Part shown: positions 16,098-24,654 of the stretch, one piece after another
Layout of the letters: each line of letters begins with the position of its first letter
How positions within the stretch are numbered: position 1 is the stretch's first letter
NCBI RefSeq assembly: GCF_030657435.1
Contig: NZ_JAUTWS010000047.1
Span: 1-46,709, forward strand
DNA: 46,709 nt
DNA from: Paracraurococcus lichenis
Lineage (GTDB): Bacteria > Pseudomonadota > Alphaproteobacteria > Acetobacterales > Acetobacteraceae
Reading direction: 5' to 3'
Notes under the pieces: generated by a model
Told to the model about the DNA's origin: nothing
Database searches by the model: none
What the model saw: the letters and a program-made list of their open reading frames with translations, nothing else
Position numbers and translations under genes: made by a program

Positions 16098-17786
16098 GTG
16101 CTATCGTTGCAGAAACTCTCCGTCGGCGCCAAGCTGCGCTGCGCCTTCGGCGCGCTCTTTCTGGTGATGGCCGGCATGGGGGCCATCGCCAGCCAGCAAA
16201 TCTCGATCCTGGACGATGCAACGACCGAGATTGCGGCGAACTGGATGCCATCGATCGATGCGCTGGGCCAGTTCGGCATGAGCGTCGCGCGCCATCGGGC
16301 GCACCAGGGTCAGGAACTGCTCGCGCCCAACCAGGAGGTCCGCGAGCTTGCCATGCGCACGCAAGCCAACACCCTCTCGATCATGGAGGAGAACTGGCGG
16401 CGCTACCTGCCGCTGATCACGGCGGGCGAGGAACAGCGGCTCGCGGATACGGTGAAGCGCGACCTGGCGGAGTACCGGGCCAGCGCCGACAAGGTGACCG
16501 GCCTGCTCAGGGCCGGGGACGGCGACGGCGCCGCGAAGGTCTATGGGCTCGAGACCTACCCGATCTACAACCGACTGATCGCCGCGATCCGTCCGCTGAT
16601 GGAGTTCAACTCGCGCATGGGCGGGTCGGCCGCGGGGCATGCCCACCAGACCTATGCCCGGGCGCTCTGGGTCATCGGCGGCGTCACGCTCTTCGCGGCC
16701 GTCATGGCCTTCGCCTCGGCACACTGGCTGAACAGCAACGTCGTCTCCCGCGTCGTCCGGCTGGCCGGCGCCACCCGCCAGCTCGCCCGCCAGGACTACG
16801 CCTTCGACCTGCCCTGCACGGTGCGCCTGGACGAGATCGGCGAACTGGCGCGCGCCATCGACGAGTGCCGCACCGGCCTGAAGCAGGCCGACGCCCTGGC
16901 GGCGGAACAGGAAGCGGAGCGCTCGGCGAAGGCCGCGCGGGCGGACCGCCTGGCGGTGCTGATGCGCGGCTTCGAGGGCAAGGTGCGCAGCACCGTCGAG
17001 GTGCTCGCGACCGCCGTCGCAAGGCTCCAGGGCACCGCGCGCACCATGTCCGGCTCCGCCGAGGGCACCCTGGAGCGGGCCGAGGCGGTGACCGCCGCCG
17101 CCGACCAGACGAGCGCCAATGTGCAGACGGTGGCAGCGGCGGCCGAGGAACTGTCGGCCTCCATCGCGGAGATCAGCCGGCAGGTGGCGCAGTCCTCCAA
17201 GGTCGCCGGCCAGGCGGTCAGCGAGGCACGCCGCACCGATGAGGTCGTGCGCGGCCTGGCGGAGGGCGCGCAGCGGATCGGCGAGGTGATGCGGCTGATC
17301 ACGACCATCGCGGAGCAGACCAACCTGCTGGCGCTGAACGCGACGATCGAGGCGGCCCGCGCCGGCGAGGCGGGCAAGGGCTTCGCGGTGGTGGCCTCCG
17401 AGGTGAAGACGCTCGCGGAGCAGACGGCCAAGGCGACCGAGGAGATCGCGGCGCAGGTGGGCTCGATGCAGTCGGCGACCGGCGATGCGGTGGACGCCAT
17501 CCAGGCGATCGGCGTGCGGATCGGCGAGGTGAGCGAGATCGCGGCGGCGATCGCGGCGGCGGTCGAGGAACAGGGGTCGGCGACCGCGGAGATCGCGCGG
17601 AACGTGCAGCAGGCGGCGGCGGGGACGCAGAGCGTCACGGGGGCGATCGGGGCGGTGAGCCGCGCCGCCACCGAAGCCAGCGCCGCGGCCGGCGAGGTCG
17701 CCAGCGCCTCGGACGAGCTCTCCCGGCAGACCAGGACCCTCGATGCCGAGGTCGGCAGCTTCCTGCAGGAGGTGCGGGCCGCCTGA
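16098..17786 (+). CDS. Methyl-accepting chemotaxis protein
   Basis: A transmembrane chemoreceptor of about 562 aa. The first membrane helix is near residues 11-30 (CAFGALFLVMAGMGAIAS). A periplasmic four-helix-bundle-like sensor region follows to about 190, then a second helix (WVIGGVTLFAAVMAFASAHW), a HAMP segment, and a long cytoplasmic coiled coil. The signalling tip EQTNLLALNATIEAARAGEA and GKGFAVVASEVKTLAEQT are canonical, so it should couple to CheA/CheW. The GTG start is chosen because AGGA lies 8-9 nt upstream; an ATG at 16053 would add 15 residues. No other che genes are nearby and no C-terminal CheR/CheB docking peptide is seen. The ligand is unknown. Confidence 0.92.
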   Translation: MLSLQKLSVGAKLRCAFGALFLVMAGMGAIASQQISILDDATTEIAANWMPSIDALGQFGMSVARHRAHQGQELLAPNQEVRELAMRTQANTLSIMEENWRRYLPLITAGEEQRLADTVKRDLAEYRASADKVTGLLRAGDGDGAAKVYGLETYPIYNRLIAAIRPLMEFNSRMGGSAAGHAHQTYARALWVIGGVTLFAAVMAFASAHWLNSNVVSRVVRLAGATRQLARQDYAFDLPCTVRLDEIGELARAIDECRTGLKQADALAAEQEAERSAKAARADRLAVLMRGFEGKVRSTVEVLATAVARLQGTARTMSGSAEGTLERAEAVTAAADQTSANVQTVAAAAEELSASIAEISRQVAQSSKVAGQAVSEARRTDEVVRGLAEGAQRIGEVMRLITTIAEQTNLLALNATIEAARAGEAGKGFAVVASEVKTLAEQTAKATEEIAAQVGSMQSATGDAVDAIQAIGVRIGEVSEIAAAIAAAVEEQGSATAEIARNVQQAAAGTQSVTGAIGAVSRAATEASAAAGEVASASDELSRQTRTLDAEVGSFLQEVRAA

Positions 17787-17807
17787 GCGGCGGATCGGCC
17801 GAGGCGG

Positions 17808-17829
17808 GGCCGGGCCGCGCGGTCCGGCC
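17808..17829 (+). terminator. GC palindrome after the chemoreceptor
   Basis: GGCCGG-G-CCGCGCGG-T-CCGGCC is a near-perfect 22-bp palindrome with one G:T pair, starting 22 nt after the stop. It could terminate transcription but lacks a T-tract. Confidence 0.3.
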
Positions 17830-17899
17830 GGCCGGCGCGCCCTGGCCCTTTCGGCCGGGGTTGCGGCGCCGCGCCGCCGACCAAACATCTCCCGCATCC

Positions 17900-18682
17900 A
17901 TGCTCGTCACGAAATCCTCGCTGGCCCTCTTCGGGCTGCTCTACCTGCTTCCCCTCGGCATCTCGGTCCTGCTCTACCAGCGCACCGGCATCGGCGCGGA
18001 CTGGTGGAGCGCCGACCGCTCCAGCATCGGCCGCCTGCCGCCGGCCTGGGACAATCCCGCCGCGCTGGTGCGGGTCTTCGCCGCGCCGACGGTGCGCTGG
18101 CGCGGCATCCTGGCCGTGCATTGCTGGATCGTCCTCAAGCCCGCGGGCGGCGCCGCCTATACCCGCTACGACTACACCGCCTGGGGCGAGCCGGTCCGCG
18201 TGAACGGCTTCGCGCCGGACGGCCGCTGGTTCGGGCGCGAGCCGGAACTGGTCTTCGCCGCGGATGGCGAGGCGGCGGCGGCGATGATCCCGCGCATGCA
18301 GGCCGCCATCGCCGGCTATGCCTGGCGCAACCGCGGCGACTACCGGGCCTGGCCGGGGCCGAACTCGAACACCTTCGTCGCCGCCGTGCTCGATGCCGTG
18401 CCGGAGGCCGGCGCGGTGCTGCCGCCGACCGCCATCGGCAAGGACTTCCCCTATGACGGCCGCTGGCTGCGCCGGACCGCCTCGGGCACCGGCATCCGCC
18501 TCTCGCTCGGCGGCTATGCCGGCATCACGCTGGCCTGGGTCGAGGGGATCGAGGTGAACATCCTCGGCGCCGTCGCCGGCATCGACCTCCGGCGGCCGGC
18601 GCTGAAGCTGCCCGGCCTGGGACGGCTGGGACTGCCGAGCGTGCCCGATACCGGCCCCGACACCGGCCAGGCACCCGCCTGA
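17900..18682 (+). CDS. DUF3750 family protein
   Basis: A 260-aa conserved protein of unknown function. After an N-terminal hydrophobic segment (SLALFGLLYLLPLGISVLLY, about residues 6-25), which may be a signal anchor, come the family's hallmark segments: WWSADRSSIGRLPP, VRVFAAPTVRWRGILAVHCW, YDYTAWGEPVRVNGFAPDGR, DYRAWPGPNSNTFVAAVL and LPPTAIGKDFPYDGRWL. The WPGPNSNTF and TAIGKDFPYDG stretches could form a periplasmic active or binding site, but no activity is known to me. The ATG at 17900 is chosen because an upstream ATG at 17861 would add only a short polar extension before the hydrophobic segment. It converges on a small reverse gene across a hairpin. Confidence 0.85.
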   Translation: MLVTKSSLALFGLLYLLPLGISVLLYQRTGIGADWWSADRSSIGRLPPAWDNPAALVRVFAAPTVRWRGILAVHCWIVLKPAGGAAYTRYDYTAWGEPVRVNGFAPDGRWFGREPELVFAADGEAAAAMIPRMQAAIAGYAWRNRGDYRAWPGPNSNTFVAAVLDAVPEAGAVLPPTAIGKDFPYDGRWLRRTASGTGIRLSLGGYAGITLAWVEGIEVNILGAVAGIDLRRPALKLPGLGRLGLPSVPDTGPDTGQAPA

Positions 18683-18698
18683 TCCCCTTGCATGTCGG

Positions 18699-18718
18699 GC
18701 GGGCCGGTTCAGGCCCGC
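18699..18718. terminator. Hairpin between convergent genes (DUF3750 / small reverse gene)
   Basis: A perfect 7-bp inverted repeat, GCGGGCC/GGCCCGC, with a 6-nt loop (GGTTCA) lies between two convergent genes and could work in both directions. Confidence 0.45.
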
Positions 18719-18754
18719 GGCGCTCCGGCCATCGGCCCGCTCCGGACCGGCCGC

Positions 18755-18976
18755 TCAGACGAGGCCTGCCAGCCTGACCGCCACCACCTCCGCGCAGGCC
18801 AGCTTGCCGATGGCGCGCAGCCTCGCCGCGGTGGCGTCGAGTCCGGCGGCCTCCGCCCGTTCGGACAGCGCCGCGAGGGCATCGAGGACCTGCCGCGCTG
18901 CCTCGGGCGCGCGGCCCGGGCGCGGCGGGGCCGGCCTGGGGCGGGGCAGGAAGTCGTCGGGATGCATGGTCGCCAT
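18755..18976 (-). CDS. Small hypothetical protein, 73 aa
   Basis: Begins MATMHPDDFLPRPRPAPPRP, a proline-rich start, followed by a likely helical part (APEAARQVLDALAALSERAE and LDATAARLRAIGKLACAEVV). GGAGG lies about 7 nt before the ATG, a good ribosome binding site, and codon use matches the neighbours, so I consider it real. No domain was recognised and its function is unknown. A second ATG three codons later is possible. Confidence 0.6.
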   Translation of the reverse strand: MATMHPDDFLPRPRPAPPRPGRAPEAARQVLDALAALSERAEAAGLDATAARLRAIGKLACAEVVAVRLAGLV

Positions 18977-19178
18977 CTTGGCCTCCGGCGCGAGGTGTTT
19001 CCGCCAGACACAACCTATGGTGGCTCTTCGATTCGGGTCAAACAACCTCTTGCGTCCGGCCCGGCCAGGCCGCCGAGAGGCGCCGAGGCGGGGTGTGCCG
19101 GATGCCGGATCAGGCTGCCCCGGGCGGCACGCGCCGCCGATCCGCCGATGGCCGCGCCGCCCGAGGCCGGCGGGACGG

Positions 19179-19448
19179 CTACTTCTTCGGCACCGGGTCC
19201 GCCTGTCCGGCCGGCGGCAGGGGCAGGCTGCTCGTCGTCCCGGGCGAGGTATCGGTCTGGCCGCCGCCCGGGTCCTGCCGCGGCCGGCCATTGCCGATCT
19301 CCTCCGCCCGCGGCACCGGCGGGCCGCCGGGCGGCGTGGGCTGCGGCTGCGGCTGGGTGGTGCCCTGCATCGGGCCGGTCCCCTGCGCCTGCGCGATGCA
19401 GGGCAGCGCCAGCGCGAGCGCCAGCATGGTTCGGGCGAGCGCCGCCAT
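19179..19448 (-). CDS. Small exported hypothetical protein, 89 aa
   Basis: The N-terminus MAALARTMLALALALPCIAQ is a clear Sec signal peptide, probably cleaved after AQA. The mature part is short, Pro/Gln/Gly-rich and probably disordered (QGTTQPQPQPTPPGGPPVP). AGGAT lies about 9 nt upstream of the ATG. It is divergent from the formate dehydrogenase operon and might share its control region. No function is evident. It could be a non-coding shadow, but the signal peptide argues for a gene. Confidence 0.5.
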   Translation of the reverse strand: MAALARTMLALALALPCIAQAQGTGPMQGTTQPQPQPTPPGGPPVPRAEEIGNGRPRQDPGGGQTDTSPGTTSSLPLPPAGQADPVPKK

Positions 19449-19600
19449 GGCCTGTGATCCTTTGCTGCGGGGACGCGCGGCCAACGCCCCGCCGGCCGCG
19501 GCAGTTGCCCCGCATCACGCCCGGGAACCATTCGCCACCGGACGCATCCCCGCTGCCGTTCCTGCGTTGCGTCCCGGACTTGGGTGGGAAAGGCTTGGCG

Positions 19601-19813
19601 ATGCCGCAGGATCGGGACGAGATGAGGCCGGCGCGCCGGCGCTTCCTGGGCGGGCTCGGCCTGGCCGCGGTGGCGGCGCCGGCCGCGGCCTTCGAGGCGG
19701 ATGGCAGCACCGGCGGCCTGCCGCCGAGGAAGGAGACGGAGGCCGAGAAGCGCAAGCCCCGCTACCGCGAGACCGACCATGTCCGCGCCTATTACCGCAC
19801 CAACCGGTACTGA
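19601..19813 (+). CDS. Formate dehydrogenase region Tat-signal small protein
   Basis: A 70-aa protein with a twin-arginine-type start, RPARRRFLGGLGLAAVAAPA, and a short charged tail (KETEAEKRKPRYRETDHVRA, then YYRTNRY). Proteins of this kind are found just upstream of formate dehydrogenase alpha genes in many proteobacteria and are known as formate dehydrogenase region Tat-target proteins. The job is not established; they may help export or assembly of the enzyme. The gene ends 12 nt before the alpha subunit start, so it is part of the operon. An ATG seven codons later is an alternative start. Confidence 0.85.
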   Translation: MPQDRDEMRPARRRFLGGLGLAAVAAPAAAFEADGSTGGLPPRKETEAEKRKPRYRETDHVRAYYRTNRY

Positions 19814-19825
19814 GGGGGCGCTGGC

Positions 19826-22789
19826 ATGCTGATCAGGCGGAGCGAGGGACGGGCCGGCCGCGCGCGGCTGGCCGCGGCCTATGAGGGTCTCTCGGCCGGC
19901 GGGACCGATCGCCGCGGCTTCCTGCGGCAGGCGGGCCTCGGCGGCGCCGGGCTGGCGGCGCTGGGCACGCTTGGGCCGCGCCTGGCGGGGGCGCAGGCGC
20001 AGCCGCCCTCGACGGTGGTGCAGGACGCCGCCGTGCCGATCACCCGCATCAAGAATGTCTGCACCCATTGCTCGGTCGGCTGCAGCGTGATTGCCGAGGT
20101 GCAGAACGGCGTCTGGACCGGGCAGGAGCCGGCCTTCGAATCGCCCATCAACCGCGGCACGCATTGCGCCAAGGGCGCCTCCGTGCGCGAGCTGACGCAT
20201 GGCGACCGCCGGCTGAAATACCCGATGAAGCTGGTGAACGGGGAGTGGCAGCGCCTCTCCTGGGACCAGGCGCTGACGGAGATCTCCGCCAAGCTGCTCG
20301 AGATCCGGGAGAGGTCGACGCCCGAGGCTGTGTTCTGGCTGGGCTCGGCGAAGTTCACCAACGAGGCCGCCTATCTCTTCCGCAAGTTCGGCGCCTTCTG
20401 GGGCACCAACAACACCGACCACCAGGCGCGCATCTGCCACAGCACCACGGTCGCGGGCGTCGCCAATACCTTCGGCTACGGCGCGCAGACCAACAGCTAC
20501 AACGACATCCGCAACGCCAAGACCGTCATCGTCATGGGCGGCAACCCCGCCGAATCCCACCCCATCGCCACCCAGCACATCCTGGCCGGGCGAGAGCTGA
20601 ACCGGACCAACTTCTTCGTCGTCGATCCGCGCTTCACCCGCACGGCGGCGCATGCGACCGACTATGTCCGCATCCGCCCGGGCACCGACATCCCGATCAT
20701 CTGGGGCATGCTCTGGCACATCTTCGAGAATGGCTGGGAGGACAAGGAGTTCATCGCCCAGCGCGTCTACGGCATGGACGAGATCCGGCGCGAGGTGACG
20801 AAGTGGAACCCGCAGGAGGTGGAGCGGGTGACCGGCGTGCCGGAGGCGCAGCTCAAGCGCATGGCGCAGATCTTCGCCACCCAGAAGCCGGCGACGCTGA
20901 TCTGGTGCATGGGCGCGACGCAGAAGACCGTCGGCACCGCCAACGTGCGCGCCTTCTCCATCCTCTGCATGGCGACCGGCAATGTCGGCTCCGCCGGGAC
21001 GGGCTGCAACATCTTCCGCGGCCATACCAACGTCCAGGGCGCGACGGACATGGGCCTCGATATCTCGACCCTGCCCGCCTATTACGGGCTGGACGAGGCC
21101 GCCTGGCGGCACTGGTGCCGCGTCTGGCAGGTGGACTACGACTGGATGGTCTCCCGCTTCGCCAGCAAGAAGCTGATGGAGATGCCGGGCATCCCGAGCA
21201 CCCGCTGGTTCGACAGCGTCGTGCTGCCGCGCGACCAGGTGGACCAGCCCAGCAACTGCAAGGCCATCTTCGTGATGGGCCATGGCGGCAATACCGTCAC
21301 CCGCATGCCGGAAGCGCTGCGGGCGATGGAGCAGCTCGAGCTCCTGGTGGTCTGCGACCCGGTGCCGACCACCTATTCCATGATCTCGAACCGCAGGAAC
21401 GGCACCTACCTGCTGCCGATCTGCACCAGCTTCGAGACGGTGGGCACCCGCACCGCCTCCAACCGCTCGCTGCAATGGGGCGAGAAGGTGGTGGACCCGA
21501 TCTTCGAGAGCCGCAACGACTACGACGTCATGTACGACCTGGCGAAGCGCCTCGGCTTCGCCGACCAGCTCTTCAAGAACATCAAGGTCGAGGACGGCCG
21601 GGTGCTGGTCGAGGACATCCTGCGGGAGATCAACCGCGGCACCTGGGCGCTGGGCTATACCGGCCAGTCCCCGGAACGCCTCCGGCTGCACATGGCCAAC
21701 CAGCAGCATTTCGACATCACCACGCTGCGCGGCGCCGAGGGCACGCCGGTGGCGGGCGAGGTCTATGGCCTGCCCTGGCCCTGCTGGGGCACGCCGGAGA
21801 TGAAGCATCCCGGCACCCATATCCTCTACAACACCGCCCTGCACGTGAAGGAGGGCGGCGGCACCTTCCGCGCCCGCTTCGGCGTCGAGCGCAATGGCCA
21901 GACGCTGCTGGCGGAGGGGAGCTGGTCCAAGGGCTCGGAGATCCAGGACGGCTATCCCGAGTTCACCGTCGCCGTCCTCAAGCGCCTCGGCTGGTTCGAC
22001 GAGCTGACGGCGCATGAGAAGGAGTCGATCGCGCGCGTCGGCGGCGAGAACATCGACCGCGTCTCCTGGTCGACCGACCTCTCGGCCGGGATCATCCGGG
22101 TCGCCATGGAGCATGGCTGCGTGCCCTACGGCAATGCCAAGGCGCGCGCGGTCGCCTGGAACCTGCCGGATGCGGTGCCGATGCACCGCGAGCCGATCTA
22201 CACCCCGCGGACCGACCTGATCCCGAGCATCGACCAGGCGGCGGTCATGGCCTCCGACCCCAATGCGCCGTCGCCGCCCGGCACCTATCCGACGCTGCGC
22301 GACCGCCGCGGCTTCCGCGTGCCGCATCTCGGCCTCTCCGTGCAGATGCGCTCGCACAGCGTGGCGCGCGACTTCCCGATCGTGCTGACCAGCGGCCGGC
22401 TGGTGGAATACGAGGGCGGCGGCGAGGAGACGCGCTCCAACCGCTGGCTGGCCGAGCTGCAGCAGGAGATGTTCATCGAGATCAACCCCGCCGATGCGGC
22501 CGATCGCGGCATCCGCAACGGCGCCTGGGTCTGGGTGCTGGGGCCGGAGAACAGCGCGCGGATCAAGGTGAAGGCGATGGTCACCCCGCGCATCGGCAAG
22601 GGCGTCGCCTTCATGCCCTATCATTTCGGCGGCTGGTGGCAGGGCGAGGACCGGCGGAAATACTACCCGCCCGGCGCCGACCCCATCGTGCTGGGCGAGA
22701 GCGCGAACACCGTTACCACCTATGGCTACGACCCGGTCACCTTCATGCAGGAGACCAAGGTCACGCTGTGCCAGATCCGGAGCGCATGA
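19826..22789 (+). CDS. Formate dehydrogenase, molybdopterin alpha subunit (Tat-exported)
   Basis: Catalytic subunit of a membrane-bound formate dehydrogenase oxidising formate to CO2, 987 aa. A Tat signal (DRRGFLRQAGLGGAGLAALG, about 28-47) directs folded export. The N-terminal [4Fe-4S] ligands are Cys79, Cys82, Cys86 and Cys114. The Mo/W ligand is Cys204 in ARICHSTTVAG, so this is the cysteine form, with no in-frame TGA for selenocysteine. The molybdopterin-binding segments MGGNPAESHPIATQHIL and ATGNVGSAGTGCNIFRGHTN follow. The C-terminal dinucleotide-binding domain includes PIVLTSGRLVEYEGGGEETRS. The stop overlaps the beta subunit start (ATGA). Formate could come from oxalate breakdown if oxalyl-CoA decarboxylase is encoded elsewhere. 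Confidence 0.95.
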   Translation: MLIRRSEGRAGRARLAAAYEGLSAGGTDRRGFLRQAGLGGAGLAALGTLGPRLAGAQAQPPSTVVQDAAVPITRIKNVCTHCSVGCSVIAEVQNGVWTGQEPAFESPINRGTHCAKGASVRELTHGDRRLKYPMKLVNGEWQRLSWDQALTEISAKLLEIRERSTPEAVFWLGSAKFTNEAAYLFRKFGAFWGTNNTDHQARICHSTTVAGVANTFGYGAQTNSYNDIRNAKTVIVMGGNPAESHPIATQHILAGRELNRTNFFVVDPRFTRTAAHATDYVRIRPGTDIPIIWGMLWHIFENGWEDKEFIAQRVYGMDEIRREVTKWNPQEVERVTGVPEAQLKRMAQIFATQKPATLIWCMGATQKTVGTANVRAFSILCMATGNVGSAGTGCNIFRGHTNVQGATDMGLDISTLPAYYGLDEAAWRHWCRVWQVDYDWMVSRFASKKLMEMPGIPSTRWFDSVVLPRDQVDQPSNCKAIFVMGHGGNTVTRMPEALRAMEQLELLVVCDPVPTTYSMISNRRNGTYLLPICTSFETVGTRTASNRSLQWGEKVVDPIFESRNDYDVMYDLAKRLGFADQLFKNIKVEDGRVLVEDILREINRGTWALGYTGQSPERLRLHMANQQHFDITTLRGAEGTPVAGEVYGLPWPCWGTPEMKHPGTHILYNTALHVKEGGGTFRARFGVERNGQTLLAEGSWSKGSEIQDGYPEFTVAVLKRLGWFDELTAHEKESIARVGGENIDRVSWSTDLSAGIIRVAMEHGCVPYGNAKARAVAWNLPDAVPMHREPIYTPRTDLIPSIDQAAVMASDPNAPSPPGTYPTLRDRRGFRVPHLGLSVQMRSHSVARDFPIVLTSGRLVEYEGGGEETRSNRWLAELQQEMFIEINPADAADRGIRNGAWVWVLGPENSARIKVKAMVTPRIGKGVAFMPYHFGGWWQGEDRRKYYPPGADPIVLGESANTVTTYGYDPVTFMQETKVTLCQIRSA

Positions 22790-23388
22790 TCATGGCACGA
22801 CTCAAGTTCCTCTGCGACAGCGACCGCTGCATCGAGTGCAATGCCTGCGTCACCGCCTGCAAGAACGAGCACGAGGTGCCCTGGGGCATCAACCGCCGCC
22901 GGGTGGTGACTCTGAACGACGGCAATCCCGGTGAGCGCAGCATCTCCATGGCCTGCATGCACTGCACCGATGCGCCCTGCGCCGCGGTCTGCCCGGTGAG
23001 CTGCTTCTACGGCACCGCCGACAGCCTGGTGCTGCACGACAAGGACCTCTGCATCGGCTGCGGCTACTGCTTCTACGCCTGTCCCTTCGGCGCGCCGCAA
23101 TACCCGCGCATCGGCAATTTCGGCGGCCGCGGCAAGATGGACAAGTGCACCTATTGCGCCGGCGGCCCGCAGCAGGACGGCACGCCCGTCGAGTACCTGC
23201 AATACGGCAGCAACCGCATCGCCGAGGGCAAACTGCCGCTCTGCGCCGAGATGTGCTCGACCAAGGCGCTGCTCGCCGGCGATGGCGACATCATCGCCGA
23301 CATCTACCGCGAGCGCGTGCAGATGCGCGGCTTCGGCTCCGGCGCCTGGGGCTGGCGCACCGCCTACAAGCAGGAGCTGACGGTATGA
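22786..23388 (+). CDS. Formate dehydrogenase iron-sulfur beta subunit
   Basis: A 200-aa electron-transfer subunit carrying four [4Fe-4S] clusters. The cysteine groups are CIECNACVTAC, CMHCTDAPCAAVCPVSC, CIGCGYCFYACPFG, and the split CTYC...CAEMC motif. It passes electrons from the alpha subunit to the cytochrome b subunit and should sit on the same side of the membrane as alpha. It has no C-terminal transmembrane anchor of the FdnH type, which is usual for the shorter version. It overlaps its neighbours by 4 nt on both sides, so all three subunits are translationally coupled. An ATG two codons later is an equally possible start. Confidence 0.95.
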   Translation: MIMARLKFLCDSDRCIECNACVTACKNEHEVPWGINRRRVVTLNDGNPGERSISMACMHCTDAPCAAVCPVSCFYGTADSLVLHDKDLCIGCGYCFYACPFGAPQYPRIGNFGGRGKMDKCTYCAGGPQQDGTPVEYLQYGSNRIAEGKLPLCAEMCSTKALLAGDGDIIADIYRERVQMRGFGSGAWGWRTAYKQELTV

Positions 23389-24575
23389 CCGCGCGTCGCC
23401 TCGCCGCCTTCGGCCTCGTCCTGCTGCTCGCCGGCGGCGCGCTGGCGCAGCCGCAGCAGGCGCCCGGCGTCTCCGCCGCCTCGCCGGACGTGCAGTCCGC
23501 CGCGCCCGAGGTTGGCGCCGGGCGCGGCGGCCCGAATGCCCAGCCGCCGGAGCCGGCGCAGCGGCCCTCGGCGACCGGCCAGCCGCGCAGCGCCTCGCCC
23601 GAGGGCATCGCGCCGCGCCCGCCGGTGCCGGTGCAGCCGCAGGTCGCGCCGCCGCCCTTCACCGCCCGCGGCGGGCCGGTCGCGGCCGAGGTCGAGCTGG
23701 AGGAGGCACGCCGCCTCGGCATGGTCCGGGGGCTCGTCAGCATCCCGAACCAGGCGGCCGGCGTGCTGATCCAGCCGAAGGGCCGCGACTGGCGCGGCTG
23801 GCGCACCACGGTGCTGACCATCGCCGGCGGCCTCATCGTCCTTGGCACCATCGGCCTGCTCGCCGCGCTCTATCTCTGGAAGGGGCCGACGCCGATCGAG
23901 GCCGGGCGCGCCGGGCTGAGGATCCACCGCTACAACCTGCTGGAGCGGTTCAATCACTGGATGGTGGCGACCAGCTTCGTCGTGCTCGGCCTCAGCGGCC
24001 TCAACATCACCTTCGGCGTTTATGTCCTCCGCCCCATCATCGGCGCGGAGGCCTTCACGGCGCTGACCTGGTGGGGGCAGGCGGCGCACCAGTTCCTGTC
24101 CTTCCCCTTCATCCTCGGCATCCTGGTCATGGCCGCGCTCTGGGCGCGGGACAACTGGCCGACGCGGGTCGACGTCGCCTGGGTGAAGGCGGGCGGTCCC
24201 GCGGCCAAGGGCCATCCGCCGGCGGGCCGCTTCAATGCCGCGCAGAAGGCGCTGTTCTGGTTCCAGGTCGGCGGCGGCGTGCTGGCCGCCATCACCGGCT
24301 ACCTGCTGATGGCGCCGGCCATCCTCGACAACATCACGGACCAGCAGGTCGCGCATTTCGTCCACGCCGCGCTGGCCATGGTGATGATCGCCGTCATCCT
24401 CGGCCATATCTACATCGGCACCATCGGCACCGAAGGCGCCTTCGAGGCCATGCAGACCGGCGAGGTGGACGTGAACTACGCCCGCGAGCACCACAGCGTC
24501 TGGCTCGAGGAGCGGGTCGAGCAGGCGCGGCGCACCGTCGCGCCGCCCGGGGCACGGGCGGCCGGGGCGGACTGA
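23385..24575 (+). CDS. Formate dehydrogenase cytochrome b556 gamma subunit
   Basis: Membrane subunit that holds hemes b and feeds electrons to quinone, 396 aa. It begins with a signal peptide (AFGLVLLLAGGALAQ) and then an unusual Pro/Gln/Ala-rich stretch of about 80 residues before the conserved part. Membrane helices begin near residue 140. Candidate heme-ligand histidines are in HRYNLLERFNHWMV, QAAHQFLSFPF, and HFVHAALAMVMIAVILGHIY. The C-terminal IGTEGAFEAMQTGEVDVNYA is typical of formate dehydrogenase gamma. The long low-complexity periplasmic linker is the odd point. A hairpin follows the stop. Confidence 0.92.
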   Translation: MTARRLAAFGLVLLLAGGALAQPQQAPGVSAASPDVQSAAPEVGAGRGGPNAQPPEPAQRPSATGQPRSASPEGIAPRPPVPVQPQVAPPPFTARGGPVAAEVELEEARRLGMVRGLVSIPNQAAGVLIQPKGRDWRGWRTTVLTIAGGLIVLGTIGLLAALYLWKGPTPIEAGRAGLRIHRYNLLERFNHWMVATSFVVLGLSGLNITFGVYVLRPIIGAEAFTALTWWGQAAHQFLSFPFILGILVMAALWARDNWPTRVDVAWVKAGGPAAKGHPPAGRFNAAQKALFWFQVGGGVLAAITGYLLMAPAILDNITDQQVAHFVHAALAMVMIAVILGHIYIGTIGTEGAFEAMQTGEVDVNYAREHHSVWLEERVEQARRTVAPPGARAAGAD

Positions 24576-24587
24576 GGGCGCCCACAT

Positions 24588-24606
24588 CGATGCCCGGCCG
24601 GCATCG
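24588..24606. terminator. Hairpin between convergent formate dehydrogenase and DUF3857 genes
   Basis: A perfect 7-bp inverted repeat, CGATGCC/GGCATCG, with loop CGGCC, 13 nt after the gamma subunit stop. It is likely a shared terminator for the two convergent genes. Confidence 0.5.
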
Positions 24607-24654
24607 GATCCGGCCGGGCAGCGCGCCCGTCCCCGGGTGCGCCGCAGCGGGCCG

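Noticed and set aside
15652..16251. Antisense frame ending in SPTGFEPVLPT
   Set aside because: This is the well-known false peptide obtained by reading a tRNA T-arm in reverse; it overlaps tRNA-Glu.
20431..20445. Selenocysteine formate dehydrogenase
   Set aside because: The metal-ligand position is encoded by a normal Cys codon (TGC) and there is no in-frame TGA or SECIS-like need.
18977..22624. Very long antisense open frame opposite the formate dehydrogenase alpha gene
   Set aside because: A shadow of the forward coding strand. Only its last 73 codons (18755-18976) lie outside the forward genes and are kept as a separate small gene.
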